Translations under genes and position numbers: made by a program
Assembly: GCF_000190595.1 (NCBI RefSeq)
Contig: NC_015167.1
Span: forward strand, 1-64,000
Direction: 5' to 3'
From: Cellulophaga lytica DSM 7489
Lineage (GTDB): Bacteria > Bacteroidota > Bacteroidia > Flavobacteriales > Flavobacteriaceae
Length of the DNA stretch: 64,000 bases
Notes under the pieces: model-generated
Seen by the model: the letters and a program-made list of their open reading frames with translations, nothing else
Database searches by the model: none
What the model was told of the DNA's origin: nothing
In this document: positions 1 to 8,962 of the stretch, piece after piece
Position numbering within the stretch: the stretch's first letter is position 1
Layout of the letters: every line of letters begins with the position of its first letter

Positions 1-17
1 AAAAAGATTATCTAATA

Positions 18-1442
18 ATGAGTGTTACTGCAGAATCAGTATGGAATAATTGTTTATCTTTCATCAAGGATAACATACAACCCCAAGCATTCAAAACCTG
101 GTTTGAACCTATAAAGCCAATTAAACTATCAGATAACTCTTTAAGTGTTCAGGTACCGAGTAAATTCTTTTACGAGTGGCTTGAAGAACACTATGTTAAA
201 CTACTAAAAGTTTCTCTTACAAAGGAATTAGGAGAAAATGCAAAGCTAGTTTACATTATTAGAATGGAAAACACTTACGGAAACAGAGAACCGTTTACCG
301 AGAAAATACCAAGCTCTAACAGAACCACAGTTTCTCCTCAAGAATTAGATGTACCTATTAAATCTAAAAATCCTGAGTTAAGAAACCCTTTTGTAATTCC
401 TGGTATTAGAAATATTAAAATAGAATCTCAACTAAACCCTAACTATAATTTTGATAACTTTTTAGAAGGTGACTCTAATAGGCTTGCAAGATCTGCTGGT
501 ATGGCAGTAGCTAACAAACCTGGAGGAACATCTTTTAACCCATTATTAATTTTTGGTGGTGTTGGTTTAGGCAAAACTCACCTTGCACACGCAATTGGTG
601 TAGAGATAAAAGATAAATACCCAGAAAGGACTGTTTTATACATTTCTGCTGAAAAATTCACACAACAATATATAGAGTCTGTTAAAAAGAATACTAGAAA
701 TGATTTTATTCATTTTTACCAATTAATAGATATTTTAATTATTGATGATGTTCAGTTTTTATCTGGAAAATCTGGTACGCAAGATGTTTTCTTTCATATT
801 TTTAACCATTTACACCAAAATGGAAAACAGGTTATCTTAACATCAGACAAGGCTCCTGTAGATATGCAAGACATAGAACAACGCCTACTATCTAGATTTA
901 AATGGGGATTATCTGCTGAGTTACAAACACCAGATTACGAAACTAGAGTTTCTATCCTTAAAAACAAGCTCTACAGAGATGGTGTAGAAATGCCAGAAGA
1001 AATTATAGATTACGTTGCTAAAAACATAAAATCTAACATTAGAGAACTAGAAGGCGCTGTAATATCATTAATAGCACAATCTTCTTTCAATAAAAAAGAA
1101 ATAACAATAGAACTTGCTCAACAAATTGTAGAAAAATTTGTAAAAAACACCAAAAGAGAAGTTTCTATAGATTACATACAAAAAGTAGTTTCTGATTATT
1201 TTGAAATGGATGTTTCTACATTACAATCTAAAACCAGAAAAAGACATATTGTACAAGCCAGACAATTGGCTATGTTTTTTGCTAAAAGATTTACAAAAGC
1301 ATCATTAGCAAGTATTGGCTCACAAATAGGAAAAAGAGATCATGCAACCGTTTTACACGCTTGTAAAACAGTAGATAATTTAGCTGAAACCGATAAGCAG
1401 TTTCGCAAATATATAGAAGATCTTACTAAAAAATTCTCTTAA
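18..1442 (+). CDS. dnaA: Chromosomal replication initiator protein DnaA
   Basis: AAA+ ATPase that binds DnaA boxes at oriC and opens the duplex. Of 474 residues, the N-terminal ~85 form the domain I helicase-loading region, followed by a linker. The AAA+ core has Walker A GGVGLGKT at 180-187 and Walker B LIIDD ending at 244. The C-terminal domain IV carries the DnaA signature GKRDHAT near 438-444. Length and domain order are normal for the family. ATG start at 18; only 17 bases precede it, so its promoter and the origin, if upstream, lie outside the window. The next gene follows after about 11 bases, as in other flavobacterial genomes. Confidence 0.98.
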   Translation: MSVTAESVWNNCLSFIKDNIQPQAFKTWFEPIKPIKLSDNSLSVQVPSKFFYEWLEEHYVKLLKVSLTKELGENAKLVYIIRMENTYGNREPFTEKIPSSNRTTVSPQELDVPIKSKNPELRNPFVIPGIRNIKIESQLNPNYNFDNFLEGDSNRLARSAGMAVANKPGGTSFNPLLIFGGVGLGKTHLAHAIGVEIKDKYPERTVLYISAEKFTQQYIESVKKNTRNDFIHFYQLIDILIIDDVQFLSGKSGTQDVFFHIFNHLHQNGKQVILTSDKAPVDMQDIEQRLLSRFKWGLSAELQTPDYETRVSILKNKLYRDGVEMPEEIIDYVAKNIKSNIRELEGAVISLIAQSSFNKKEITIELAQQIVEKFVKNTKREVSIDYIQKVVSDYFEMDVSTLQSKTRKRHIVQARQLAMFFAKRFTKASLASIGSQIGKRDHATVLHACKTVDNLAETDKQFRKYIEDLTKKFS

Positions 1443-1453
1443 ACTTTAGGGTG

Positions 1454-1909
1454 ATGACAAAAATACTAATGGTTTGCCTAGGAAATATTTGTAGGTCGCC
1501 ATTGGCCGAGGGCATACTTAAAAACAAAGTAGACCCAACCATAATTTCTGTAGATTCTGCAGGCACTGCTGGCTATCACATAGGAAGTGCTCCTGACCCA
1601 AGGTCTGTTGCTGTTGCAAAAAAATACGGTATAGACATAAGTAAGCAAGTATGCAGAAAATTTACTGTAAAAGATTTTGACGAGTTTACCACCATTTATG
1701 TTATGGACAATAGCAACTACAATAATGTTATTGCACTAGCCAAGACTCCTGAACACAAGAAAAAAGTAAAACTCTTGTTACATTTTGCAGATACAAAAAT
1801 TACTGAAGTTCCAGACCCATATTACGGAGGTGACCAAGGTTTTGAAAATGTTTACAACTTAATAGACCAAGCCTGTACAAATATTGCCAAAACACTAAAA
1901 AACCAATAA
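1454..1909 (+). CDS. Low molecular weight protein-tyrosine phosphatase
   Basis: Cytoplasmic LMW phosphotyrosine phosphatase. The N-terminal P-loop fits C-x5-R-S (CLGNICRS, catalytic Cys8 and Arg14), and the general acid Asp121 sits in the typical DPYYGG motif. About 151 residues, a full-length family member. I chose the ATG at 1454 over the GTG one codon earlier at 1451. It lies directly behind dnaA and 3 bases before the methyltransferase, probably in one transcript. Family members dephosphorylate tyrosine kinases and exopolysaccharide regulators; the target here is unknown. Confidence 0.9.
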   Translation: MTKILMVCLGNICRSPLAEGILKNKVDPTIISVDSAGTAGYHIGSAPDPRSVAVAKKYGIDISKQVCRKFTVKDFDEFTTIYVMDNSNYNNVIALAKTPEHKKKVKLLLHFADTKITEVPDPYYGGDQGFENVYNLIDQACTNIAKTLKNQ

Positions 1910-1912
1910 CCT

Positions 1913-2632
1913 ATGGAAAACACTACCAAAACAGGAAAAATATATTTAATCCCTACCACTTTAGGTGACAATGAACCTTTGGAAGTGTTGCCAATCTCTA
2001 TAAAACGAACTATAGAGCAAATAGATTACTATATTGTAGAAAATGAAAAAACTGCAAGGCGCTTTATAAAAAAAATAAGCTCTGGTAAATCTCAGCCAAG
2101 TTTACACATAGAACTGATTAACAAGTTTACAGATCCACAAATAATACCAAGTTTTTTAGACCCTTGTTTTGAAGGAAAAAGCATAGGAATTATATCTGAA
2201 GCTGGTTGCCCTGGAATAGCAGATCCTGGCGCCGAGGTAGTAAAAATTGCTCATCAAAAAAACTTACAAGTAGTTCCTTTAGTTGGCCCATCTTCAATAT
2301 TTTTGGCATTAATGGCTAGCGGTTTAAACGGACAAAGCTTTGCATTTAATGGCTACTTGCCTATTGATAGTAGCGAGAGAAAAGCTGTTATAAAAAAAAT
2401 GGAGCGTATTTCTAAAGACAATAATCAATCGCAAATATTTATAGAGACGCCATACAGAAATGACAAGTTGTTAGCTGAACTTTTAAAAACCTTAGCAAAC
2501 CACACATTACTTTGTATTGCTACAGATATTACATTACCAACAGAACAAATAGCAACCAACACCATAGCAGAATGGAAAAAAATAAATGTAGATTTAAACA
2601 AAAGACCAACTATATTTATTTTTCAAGCATAA
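1913..2632 (+). CDS. RsmI-like SAM-dependent methyltransferase (tetrapyrrole methylase family)
   Basis: Tetrapyrrole-methylase-fold SAM methyltransferase related to RsmI, which 2'-O-methylates C1402 of 16S rRNA. The diagnostic motif SEAGCPGIADPGAEVV lies near residues 94-109, followed by LVGPSS, the cofactor-binding region of this fold. At 239 residues it is shorter than typical RsmI (~280), so it may be the Bacteroidota paralogue, and the rRNA target is inferred only. ATG start, 3 bases after the phosphatase stop. The transcript ends at the hairpin at 2633-2663. Confidence 0.82.
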   Translation: MENTTKTGKIYLIPTTLGDNEPLEVLPISIKRTIEQIDYYIVENEKTARRFIKKISSGKSQPSLHIELINKFTDPQIIPSFLDPCFEGKSIGIISEAGCPGIADPGAEVVKIAHQKNLQVVPLVGPSSIFLALMASGLNGQSFAFNGYLPIDSSERKAVIKKMERISKDNNQSQIFIETPYRNDKLLAELLKTLANHTLLCIATDITLPTEQIATNTIAEWKKINVDLNKRPTIFIFQA

Positions 2633-2663
2633 AAAAAGCCTCGCAATTACGCTGAGGCTTTTT
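2633..2663 (+). terminator. Rho-independent terminator, likely bidirectional
   Basis: Stem AAAGCCTC/GAGGCTTT with a short loop, flanked by an A-run on the left and a T-run on the right. It sits between a plus-strand and a minus-strand gene that converge, so it can serve both. Confidence 0.85.
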
Positions 2664-2685
2664 CCATTTTCATAGTGTAGTATTT

Positions 2686-3342
2686 TTAAATTCTTGGGTT
2701 TCTTACAGCCTTTACTGCAGATACATCATAACCTGCAAAAATTTTCATGTAATAAACAATACTAGATCCATATGCATCTTGCACTGTGTGCGTACCTCTA
2801 GAACGTAAAAACTTTTTTACATTTCCTGGTCCTGCTAAATGTGCTGCTGCCAAGATTCCAGATTCTGTTATTTCCAATCCGGCTATTTTACGACCTGCAA
2901 ATCGTTTAATATCTCTACGCAAAATCCATTTATTTCTACTTAAATTGGTATAAAATACCTTTTCTTGTAAAATAGGATTGCTTAAAAAGGCAGTTACATT
3001 TGTAACTCCTAATAACTGCAGTGTTTCTGCTCCAAACTGATACTTTCCTACGTACCCTAATGTGTTTGTCACAAAATAATCTCCCTGAGACTCCTTAAAT
3101 GCAAGAGCTTCTTTAAATGCGTTGTATGAATCTCCTAAAAAAGGCGGATTTACACTCAACATTTCATCATCATTTTCAATAGCTGTTTTGTATTTGGGAT
3201 ACAAAACCTCTGTAGGTTTACTTATTTTAAGTGTTTTTGGCAATGCTACTGTACCTATTTTGGGTGCAATAATATTGTAACTAAAACTCGTTAAAATAAA
3301 AATCATGATTAGGGGGATTAACTTACTAATCCACTTTCTCAT
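2686..3342 (-). CDS. Secreted lysozyme/transglycosylase-like protein
   Basis: Probable exported murein hydrolase. An N-terminal hydrophobic segment (residues 7-27) acts as signal or anchor. The lysozyme-like core begins near residue 77 with FKESQGDY (candidate catalytic Glu84), followed by GKYQFG (99-104), the pattern seen in SLT-like folds, and AHLAGPGNVKKFL further on. I see no LysM domain, although relatives are often labelled as LysM proteins. 218 residues. A TAAATTTG element (3413-3420, complement) stands about 70 bases upstream. It neighbours mltG and dapF, consistent with a murein role. Confidence 0.7.
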   Translation of the reverse strand: MRKWISKLIPLIMIFILTSFSYNIIAPKIGTVALPKTLKISKPTEVLYPKYKTAIENDDEMLSVNPPFLGDSYNAFKEALAFKESQGDYFVTNTLGYVGKYQFGAETLQLLGVTNVTAFLSNPILQEKVFYTNLSRNKWILRRDIKRFAGRKIAGLEITESGILAAAHLAGPGNVKKFLRSRGTHTVQDAYGSSIVYYMKIFAGYDVSAVKAVRNPRI

Positions 3343-3412
3343 ATAGTTTCATTTCTTAAGACTTACGGTCTAATATTAAATTAATATTAAGTCAGCTTAA
3401 ATTTCTCGGGTG

Positions 3413-3420
3413 CAAATTTA
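3413..3420 (-). promoter_or_regulatory. -7 element TAAATTTG of the lysozyme-like gene
   Basis: Matches the Bacteroidota -7 consensus TAnnTTTG on the minus strand, about 70 bases before the ATG at 3342. I see no clear TTG at the -33 position. Confidence 0.45.
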
Positions 3421-3504
3421 CTCCTCATATTGTTCTTAAAATGTTAAAAAAGCATAAAAGATGAGATTTTTAGGATATTCGGCACCAATTAACGGATTAA
3501 GTGT

Positions 3505-4548
3505 TTATCTGTTAATGTTTTGCTTGTTTATCCATCGGATATATTGCTCTTTATTTCGGTTATGTTGCGATAATGTTTTCGCAAACTTGTGATAACCAAA
3601 GTTTTCTACGTTAGCAACAAAGTAATAGTAGTCATGTTTTTCCGAATTTAAAACAGCATTTACAGCAGAAATATCTGGCATTGCAATTGGCCCTGGAGGC
3701 AAACCAGCATACATATATGTGTTGTATGGAGAATCTAACTTTAAGTCTTTATAAAGTACTCTTTTTATTATTTGCTTAAAATTATTTTGATGTAATTTTA
3801 ACGCATATATAACAGTTGGGTCTGCTTGTAATAGCATCCCTTTACGTAATCTATTTAAATAAACACCAGCAACTCTTGGTCTTTCATCTACTTTAGCGGT
3901 TTCTTTATGCACTATAGATGCTAGTGCAACAACTTCATTTTCTGTTAACCCTAAAGATTTTGCCTTAGCTTTTCTGTCTTCATTCCAAAAGCGCTTATAT
4001 TCTGTAAGCATTTTTGACCTAAATGTTTCTGCAGAGCTATTCCAATAAAACTCATAACTATTAGGAATATACATTGCTAATTTATTAGCATGAGTAAAAT
4101 TATTCTCTTTTAAAAACTGAGGTTCATTAAAGGCCTGTATTAAAGACAAGCTATCTGCCTCTATTTGCGTAGCTACTCTTCCTGCTAAATCTTCTAAGGT
4201 TTCTTGATTATTAAAAGAAACCTTAACTGGTATATTACGACCACGAAGCGAATTAATAATTTCATTATTATTCATCCCCTTTTTAATCTCAAACTTACCT
4301 GATTTTACATTAGATATGTAGCCTTTACGTTTAGCTGCAGCTTCAAAATCTTCTACATCTTTAAGTAATGGTGCAACTTGCTGCTTAACATCATTAAATT
4401 TATCTGTAGATTTTACAAAAACGTAAGCTGCATCATTATTAAAATTTGTGTTATTTACAAAAAAAACACCGTACACCATATAAGCAAAAACACTACAACC
4501 TACTAAACCTATCAGTAAAACTGCTACTAAAATTCTTTTTATATACAT
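3505..4548 (-). CDS. mltG: Endolytic murein transglycosylase MltG (YceG-like)
   Basis: Inner-membrane lytic transglycosylase thought to cut nascent glycan strands and so set their length. Single N-terminal membrane segment (residues ~7-30), then a LysM-like region and the YceG catalytic domain. Candidate catalytic Glu216 lies in ASIVHKETAKVDERPRVAG, followed by VYLNRLRKGM and LQADPTVIYAL, all hallmark motifs. 347 residues, full length. Its ATG overlaps the stop of the upstream acetyltransferase gene by one base, so it belongs to the dapF-GNAT-mltG operon. Confidence 0.93.
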   Translation of the reverse strand: MYIKRILVAVLLIGLVGCSVFAYMVYGVFFVNNTNFNNDAAYVFVKSTDKFNDVKQQVAPLLKDVEDFEAAAKRKGYISNVKSGKFEIKKGMNNNEIINSLRGRNIPVKVSFNNQETLEDLAGRVATQIEADSLSLIQAFNEPQFLKENNFTHANKLAMYIPNSYEFYWNSSAETFRSKMLTEYKRFWNEDRKAKAKSLGLTENEVVALASIVHKETAKVDERPRVAGVYLNRLRKGMLLQADPTVIYALKLHQNNFKQIIKRVLYKDLKLDSPYNTYMYAGLPPGPIAMPDISAVNAVLNSEKHDYYYFVANVENFGYHKFAKTLSQHNRNKEQYIRWINKQNINR

Positions 4549-5072
4549 TAATTATTTATCTTTTGATATAATATTTCATCTTTAAATTTACCGTTGGTAA
4601 AAATCCAATCTTTTTTTACACCAACAGCATTAAAACCCATTTTTTTAAATAAATGTTTACTTGGCTCATTATCTACCAGGACATTTGCATAAATTTGGTG
4701 CAACTGCAATGTTTTAAAAACATAATTACAAACTAACTCTAAGGCTTCTGCTCCAACTCCTTTATTTCTTTTCTTTTTTTCTGATACTATAATACCCAAA
4801 CCCACCTTTTTATTAGCAGGATCAAAATCAAACAAATCCACCAAACCTAAAACAGTATCATCAAAATCACATATACAAAGACGCAATTGTTTTGCTTCAT
4901 AAATATCTTTATAAGCATTTTGCAAATACAATTCTAAAATATGCTTAGCATAAGGAGCAGTTGTACCGCTAATTTCCCAAATACTTGTGTCGTTTTCTAA
5001 TTGATACAGAAAATCAAGATCATTAGGCTCTATTGCACGCAAATATATACGCTCTCCTTTTAAGCTTAACAT
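4548..5072 (-). CDS. GNAT family N-acetyltransferase (RimJ/RimL-like)
   Basis: Cytoplasmic acetyl-CoA-dependent N-acetyltransferase of 174 residues. The N-terminus LKGERIYLRAIEPNDL is typical of RimL/SpeG-like members, and KKRNKGVGAEAL near residues 95-110 is the acetyl-CoA pyrophosphate loop. It sits between dapF (7-base overlap) and mltG (1-base overlap), so it is translationally coupled to cell-wall genes. The substrate cannot be read from the sequence. Confidence 0.85.
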   Translation of the reverse strand: MLSLKGERIYLRAIEPNDLDFLYQLENDTSIWEISGTTAPYAKHILELYLQNAYKDIYEAKQLRLCICDFDDTVLGLVDLFDFDPANKKVGLGIIVSEKKKRNKGVGAEALELVCNYVFKTLQLHQIYANVLVDNEPSKHLFKKMGFNAVGVKKDWIFTNGKFKDEILYQKINN

Positions 5073-5839
5073 ATTATTTCCCCTTTAAAAACTTGTTTAG
5101 CTTCACCCGTTAGGTATACATTTTTATAACTCCCATCTTTAGCAGTAAAACTAATTTCTAAATCACCACCCATTACTTTAATAGGTATTGTTGTTAAATT
5201 TGTATTACCAGATTTATGCATAGCTAACGCCACTGCTGTTACACCTGTTCCGCAAGATAAAGTCTCGTCCTCTACACCCCTTTCATAAGTACGCACGGTG
5301 TAACCCTTAGCATTTTTAGTTACAAAATTTACATTACTACCAGCTTCACCATATAGGCCGTATCTAATTTTTTTGCCTTCTGTAAAAACATCAAAACCAT
5401 TTACGTTATCTACCAATTGTACATGGTGCGGAGAACCTGTATCTAAAAAAGAGTAATTTTCTTTTTCTTTTACTTCAGCAACATCAATCATTTGCAGACT
5501 TACAATATCACCTTTAATAGTAGCATTATGCAACCCATCTACAGCATTAAATGTGGTTTTTTCTTTTATCACGCCTAAAAAATTAGCAAAGGCAACAAGA
5601 CACCTTCCTCCATTACCGCACATAGTACTTTCATTACCATCTGCATTATAATACACCATTTTAAAGTCTAAATCCTCATCATTCTCTAGTAAAATTAAAC
5701 CGTCTGCTCCCACTCCAAATTTACGGTCACATAACGTATTAATTAACTTGGTATCTTGCTTTGGAAAACTTAAAGATCTGTTATCTATCATAACAAAATC
5801 GTTCCCTGTTCCTTGATATTTATAAAATGTAATTTGCAT
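5066..5839 (-). CDS. dapF: Diaminopimelate epimerase
   Basis: Interconverts LL- and meso-diaminopimelate for lysine and peptidoglycan synthesis. 257 residues from the ATG at 5839; a GTG two codons upstream (5845) is in frame but less likely. The cofactor-independent active site pairs Cys74 (MCGNGGRC) with Cys196 (SCGTG). The N-terminus FYKYQGTGNDFVMIDNR is diagnostic. First gene of a three-gene minus-strand operon with an acetyltransferase and mltG. A TATATTTG element ends only 5 bases before the ATG, so the mRNA may be leaderless. Confidence 0.96.
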   Translation of the reverse strand: MQITFYKYQGTGNDFVMIDNRSLSFPKQDTKLINTLCDRKFGVGADGLILLENDEDLDFKMVYYNADGNESTMCGNGGRCLVAFANFLGVIKEKTTFNAVDGLHNATIKGDIVSLQMIDVAEVKEKENYSFLDTGSPHHVQLVDNVNGFDVFTEGKKIRYGLYGEAGSNVNFVTKNAKGYTVRTYERGVEDETLSCGTGVTAVALAMHKSGNTNLTTIPIKVMGGDLEISFTAKDGSYKNVYLTGEAKQVFKGEIIC

Positions 5840-5844
5840 AGTCA

Positions 5845-5852
5845 CAAATATA
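5845..5852 (-). promoter_or_regulatory. -7 element TATATTTG of dapF, 5 nt before ATG
   Basis: Perfect match to TAnnTTTG on the minus strand. With the usual spacing the transcript would begin at or next to the dapF ATG at 5839. No TTG is visible 17-23 bases upstream, so support rests on the -7 element alone. Confidence 0.45.
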
Positions 5853-5957
5853 TAATTTGTTAAGGTTTTTTTAGCAGTTAAAAAGACGTTAAATTAGACT
5901 TTTTGAAATATAAAATTGATAATTTTACAGTTGAAAATGTTAATATATTGAATGATT

Positions 5958-7358
5958 ATGAAAAAAATAACAAGTTTACTAGCCGTTTCTGTGCTTGCAG
6001 GCACAATAACTTTAGGAGCATATAAATTATTTTTGGAGGAGAAAAATTATCACATTATAACAGAAGACTCTAATGCATCTACTTTTACAACAAGTAACAC
6101 ACCTGTTTCTTTTAGAGGTGCTGGTATTAATGAAGTAGATTTTACCTCTGCAGCAGAAAATACGGTTAATGCAGTTGTACACGTTAAAAATGTATCTATA
6201 GACCAAGAACAAAATCGTGTACTACAGTTTTTTTACGGACAAAGTGTTTCTGCAAAACCACAAGTTGGTACCGGATCTGGTGTTATAATATCTGAAGATG
6301 GGTATATAGTTACAAACAACCATGTTATAGACAACGCTACACAACTACAAGTTACACTAAACAACAATAAAACATATGTTGCTGAGTTGGTTGGTACAGA
6401 CCCTAATACAGATATTGCTCTTTTAAAAATTGATGCAAAAAAGAAATTGCCATATTTAGCATTTGGAGATAGTAACAGTGTTAAAGTTGGCGAATGGGTT
6501 TTAGCAGTTGGTAACCCATTTAACCTAACATCTACAGTAACAGCAGGTATTATAAGTGCTAAGGCTCGTAATTTAGATATGAGCAATAAATCACAATCTT
6601 TTATACAGACTGATGCTGCTGTAAACCCAGGAAACAGTGGTGGTGCTTTGGTAAATACTAACGGAGACTTAATTGGCGTTAACACAGCTATTACCTCTAG
6701 AACAGGATCTTATGTTGGGTATTCTTTTGCAGTACCTAGTAATATTGCTAAAAAAGTTGTTGATGACATTATTGAATACGGAAATGTTTTAGACGGAATT
6801 TTAGGCATTTCTACACCAAAAGTAAACTCTAGATATGCCGTAGAAAATGGTTTAAATGAAATTGATGGTGTGTACATTGAAGACGTAACTGAAGATTCTG
6901 GTGCTTTTGAAGCCGGTTTACAAAGCGGAGACATTATTAAAAAAACTGACGAAGTAGAAATACACAAATTAGCGGATTTAAATGGTTACTTATCTTCTAA
7001 AAGACCAGGAGATACTATACAGATAGCTATTAATAGAGACGATGAAGAAATTATAAAACCTGTAATTTTAAAAGAAAGACAAACCATAATTATAGAAGGT
7101 CTTGGTTTAGAAGTTAAAAATCTTAATGATAAAGACCGCAAAAAATTTAAAACCAAAAACGGAGTTAAAATTATAGGAGTTCCTGAGTTGTACAGAATGT
7201 ATAATTTAGAAGGCAAAGTATTAATTGCTGTAGGAAAAAAAGAAATTAAAAATGTATATGATGCTAAAAACCTTTTTAGCTCTATTGGCAGATACGGCTA
7301 CACAAGCATAACTATGGTTAATGAAAAAGGAGAAAGAGAACGTCTTATCTTTCAATAG
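5958..7358 (+). CDS. HtrA/DegP-family periplasmic serine protease
   Basis: Envelope quality-control protease and chaperone. Signal/anchor segment at residues 4-23, then a trypsin-like domain with the complete triad His122 (NNHVID), Asp152 (TDIALL) and Ser227 (GNSGG). A first PDZ domain follows (~275-365) and a degenerate second PDZ-like region runs to the C-terminus. About 466 residues from the ATG at 5958; another ATG two codons upstream (5952) is possible. Single gene with its own strong terminator at 7387. Full-length for Bacteroidota Do proteases. Confidence 0.93.
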   Translation: MKKITSLLAVSVLAGTITLGAYKLFLEEKNYHIITEDSNASTFTTSNTPVSFRGAGINEVDFTSAAENTVNAVVHVKNVSIDQEQNRVLQFFYGQSVSAKPQVGTGSGVIISEDGYIVTNNHVIDNATQLQVTLNNNKTYVAELVGTDPNTDIALLKIDAKKKLPYLAFGDSNSVKVGEWVLAVGNPFNLTSTVTAGIISAKARNLDMSNKSQSFIQTDAAVNPGNSGGALVNTNGDLIGVNTAITSRTGSYVGYSFAVPSNIAKKVVDDIIEYGNVLDGILGISTPKVNSRYAVENGLNEIDGVYIEDVTEDSGAFEAGLQSGDIIKKTDEVEIHKLADLNGYLSSKRPGDTIQIAINRDDEEIIKPVILKERQTIIIEGLGLEVKNLNDKDRKKFKTKNGVKIIGVPELYRMYNLEGKVLIAVGKKEIKNVYDAKNLFSSIGRYGYTSITMVNEKGERERLIFQ

Positions 7359-7386
7359 CCAATAAACACAATCCTTTTTAACGGTT

Positions 7387-7422
7387 AAAAATGCAGACTT
7401 AACGAAGTCTGCATTTTTTTTT
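7387..7422 (+). terminator. Rho-independent terminator of the HtrA gene
   Basis: Near-perfect stem AATGCAGACTT/AAGTCTGCATT with AACG loop, followed by a run of nine T. It isolates the protease gene from GAPDH. Confidence 0.92.
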
Positions 7423-7456
7423 ACAAAAACACTTTACGAAAACGTTTGAAATATAG

Positions 7457-7464
7457 TACTTTTG
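7457..7464 (+). promoter_or_regulatory. -7 element TACTTTTG of the GAPDH gene
   Basis: Match to TAnnTTTG 33 bases before the ATG at 7498, directly after the preceding terminator. No TTG at the ideal -33 spacing. Confidence 0.5.
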
Positions 7465-7496
7465 CCCAAAATTAAATTTATTTTAAATCATATTTA

Positions 7497-8945
7497 ATGA
7501 GTGCCAGTAAATCGTACGAGAAAGAATTAGCTTTTCAAGCAGACCGTAGAAAAGCAACTACAGAGTTCATAAAAATTGTGAGCAACCTGTGGTATGACAA
7601 GTCTATTGAGGTAGTTCTTTTCAAAAATCAGATTATTGATAAAAATGTTAGCGACATTATTAACCTACACGAGTATGCAGGTGAATTTGTACAAAAACCA
7701 ATTTCAATTTTTGATTCTGTTGAAATCTTAAGAGCAATTAACGACATTAAATTACCACCTGCAAAATTAGATATAGGTAAATTAACTTATGAATACCACG
7801 CAGATGATAATAATTACAGCAATGTAAAAGCATTTGTTTTAGACAAACTAAAAGATGCTAATGGCGCAAAAACAATAAAACCTAAAGATGTTGTTCTTTA
7901 TGGTTTTGGTAGAATTGGTAGGTTAGTTGCCAGAGAGCTTATGGCTAAAACTGGTAAAGGAAACCAATTAAGACTTAGAGCTATTGTTACCAGAGGTACA
8001 ATTAACCAAGAGGTTTTAGAAAAAAGAGCTAGCCTTTTACGTACCGATTCTGTTCACGGACATTTTACAGGTACTATTGATGTAGATGTAGAAAACAATG
8101 CTTTAATTATTAATGGCACTACAGTACATATTATTTCTGCCCAAAAACCAGAAGATATAGATTATACTAAATACGGTATAATTAGCGCTTTAATTATAGA
8201 CAATACGGGTGCTTTTAGAGATAAAGAAGCTTTAAGCAGACACTTACAATCTAAAGGTGCATCTAGAGTATTATTAACGGCACCAGGTAAAGGTATCCCT
8301 AACATTGTGCACGGTGTAAACCATTTAGAGCACAACCCAGATACTACTAAAATATTTTCTGCTGCATCTTGCACAACAAATGCAATTACTCCTATTTTAA
8401 AAATTGTAGAAGATTCTTTAGGCGTTAAAAAAGGGCATTTAGAAACTATACACGCTTATACTAACGACCAGAATTTAGTAGATAATATGCACAGCAAATA
8501 CCGTCGTGGTAGAGCAGCAGCACTAAATATGGTAATTACAGAAACTGGCGCAGGTAAAGCAGTATGTTTAGCACTACCTAGTTTAGAAGGTAAATTAAGT
8601 TCTAATGCAATTAGAGTACCTGTACCAAACGGTTCTTTAGCTATATTAAACTTAGATGTTAATAATAAAACATCTAAAGAAGGTATCAATACTATTCTTA
8701 AAAAATACGCTTTAGAAGGTGACCTTGTAGAGCAAATTAAATACTCTTTAAATAATGAGTTAGTATCATCTGATATAGTTGGCACCTCTGCCCCATCAAT
8801 TTATGATAGCCCCGCTACCATAGTTTCTAAAGATGGTAAAAACATTATTTTATACATCTGGTATGATAATGAATATGGATACTCTCATCAAGTAATAAGA
8901 TTAGCTAAGTACATCTCTAAAGTAAGGAGATTTACCTACTATTAA
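7497..8945 (+). CDS. Glyceraldehyde-3-phosphate dehydrogenase, long form
   Basis: NAD(P)-dependent GAPDH of central carbon metabolism. At 482 residues it exceeds the usual ~335 because about 130 extra residues precede the Rossmann motif GFGRIGR (136-142). Catalytic Cys292 is in the diagnostic ASCTTN motif, and the C-terminal WYDNEYGYSHQV is intact. The extension is a helical, family-specific region found in long-form Bacteroidota GAPDHs, not a recognised second enzyme. Transcribed alone from a TACTTTTG promoter. A second GAPDH may exist elsewhere, which would make this a gluconeogenic or conditional isozyme (inference). Confidence 0.93.
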   Translation: MSASKSYEKELAFQADRRKATTEFIKIVSNLWYDKSIEVVLFKNQIIDKNVSDIINLHEYAGEFVQKPISIFDSVEILRAINDIKLPPAKLDIGKLTYEYHADDNNYSNVKAFVLDKLKDANGAKTIKPKDVVLYGFGRIGRLVARELMAKTGKGNQLRLRAIVTRGTINQEVLEKRASLLRTDSVHGHFTGTIDVDVENNALIINGTTVHIISAQKPEDIDYTKYGIISALIIDNTGAFRDKEALSRHLQSKGASRVLLTAPGKGIPNIVHGVNHLEHNPDTTKIFSAASCTTNAITPILKIVEDSLGVKKGHLETIHAYTNDQNLVDNMHSKYRRGRAAALNMVITETGAGKAVCLALPSLEGKLSSNAIRVPVPNGSLAILNLDVNNKTSKEGINTILKKYALEGDLVEQIKYSLNNELVSSDIVGTSAPSIYDSPATIVSKDGKNIILYIWYDNEYGYSHQVIRLAKYISKVRRFTYY

Positions 8946-8962
8946 TCGATTATGTGTTGGAA

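Noticed and set aside
1-17. Possible origin of replication at the window start
   Set aside because: Only 17 bases precede dnaA and I see no cluster of DnaA boxes in the window; oriC, if adjacent, lies before the window.
6027-7216. Several minus-strand open frames inside the HtrA gene
   Set aside because: Codon shadows of the protease; Cys/Leu-rich nonsense composition without starts in context.
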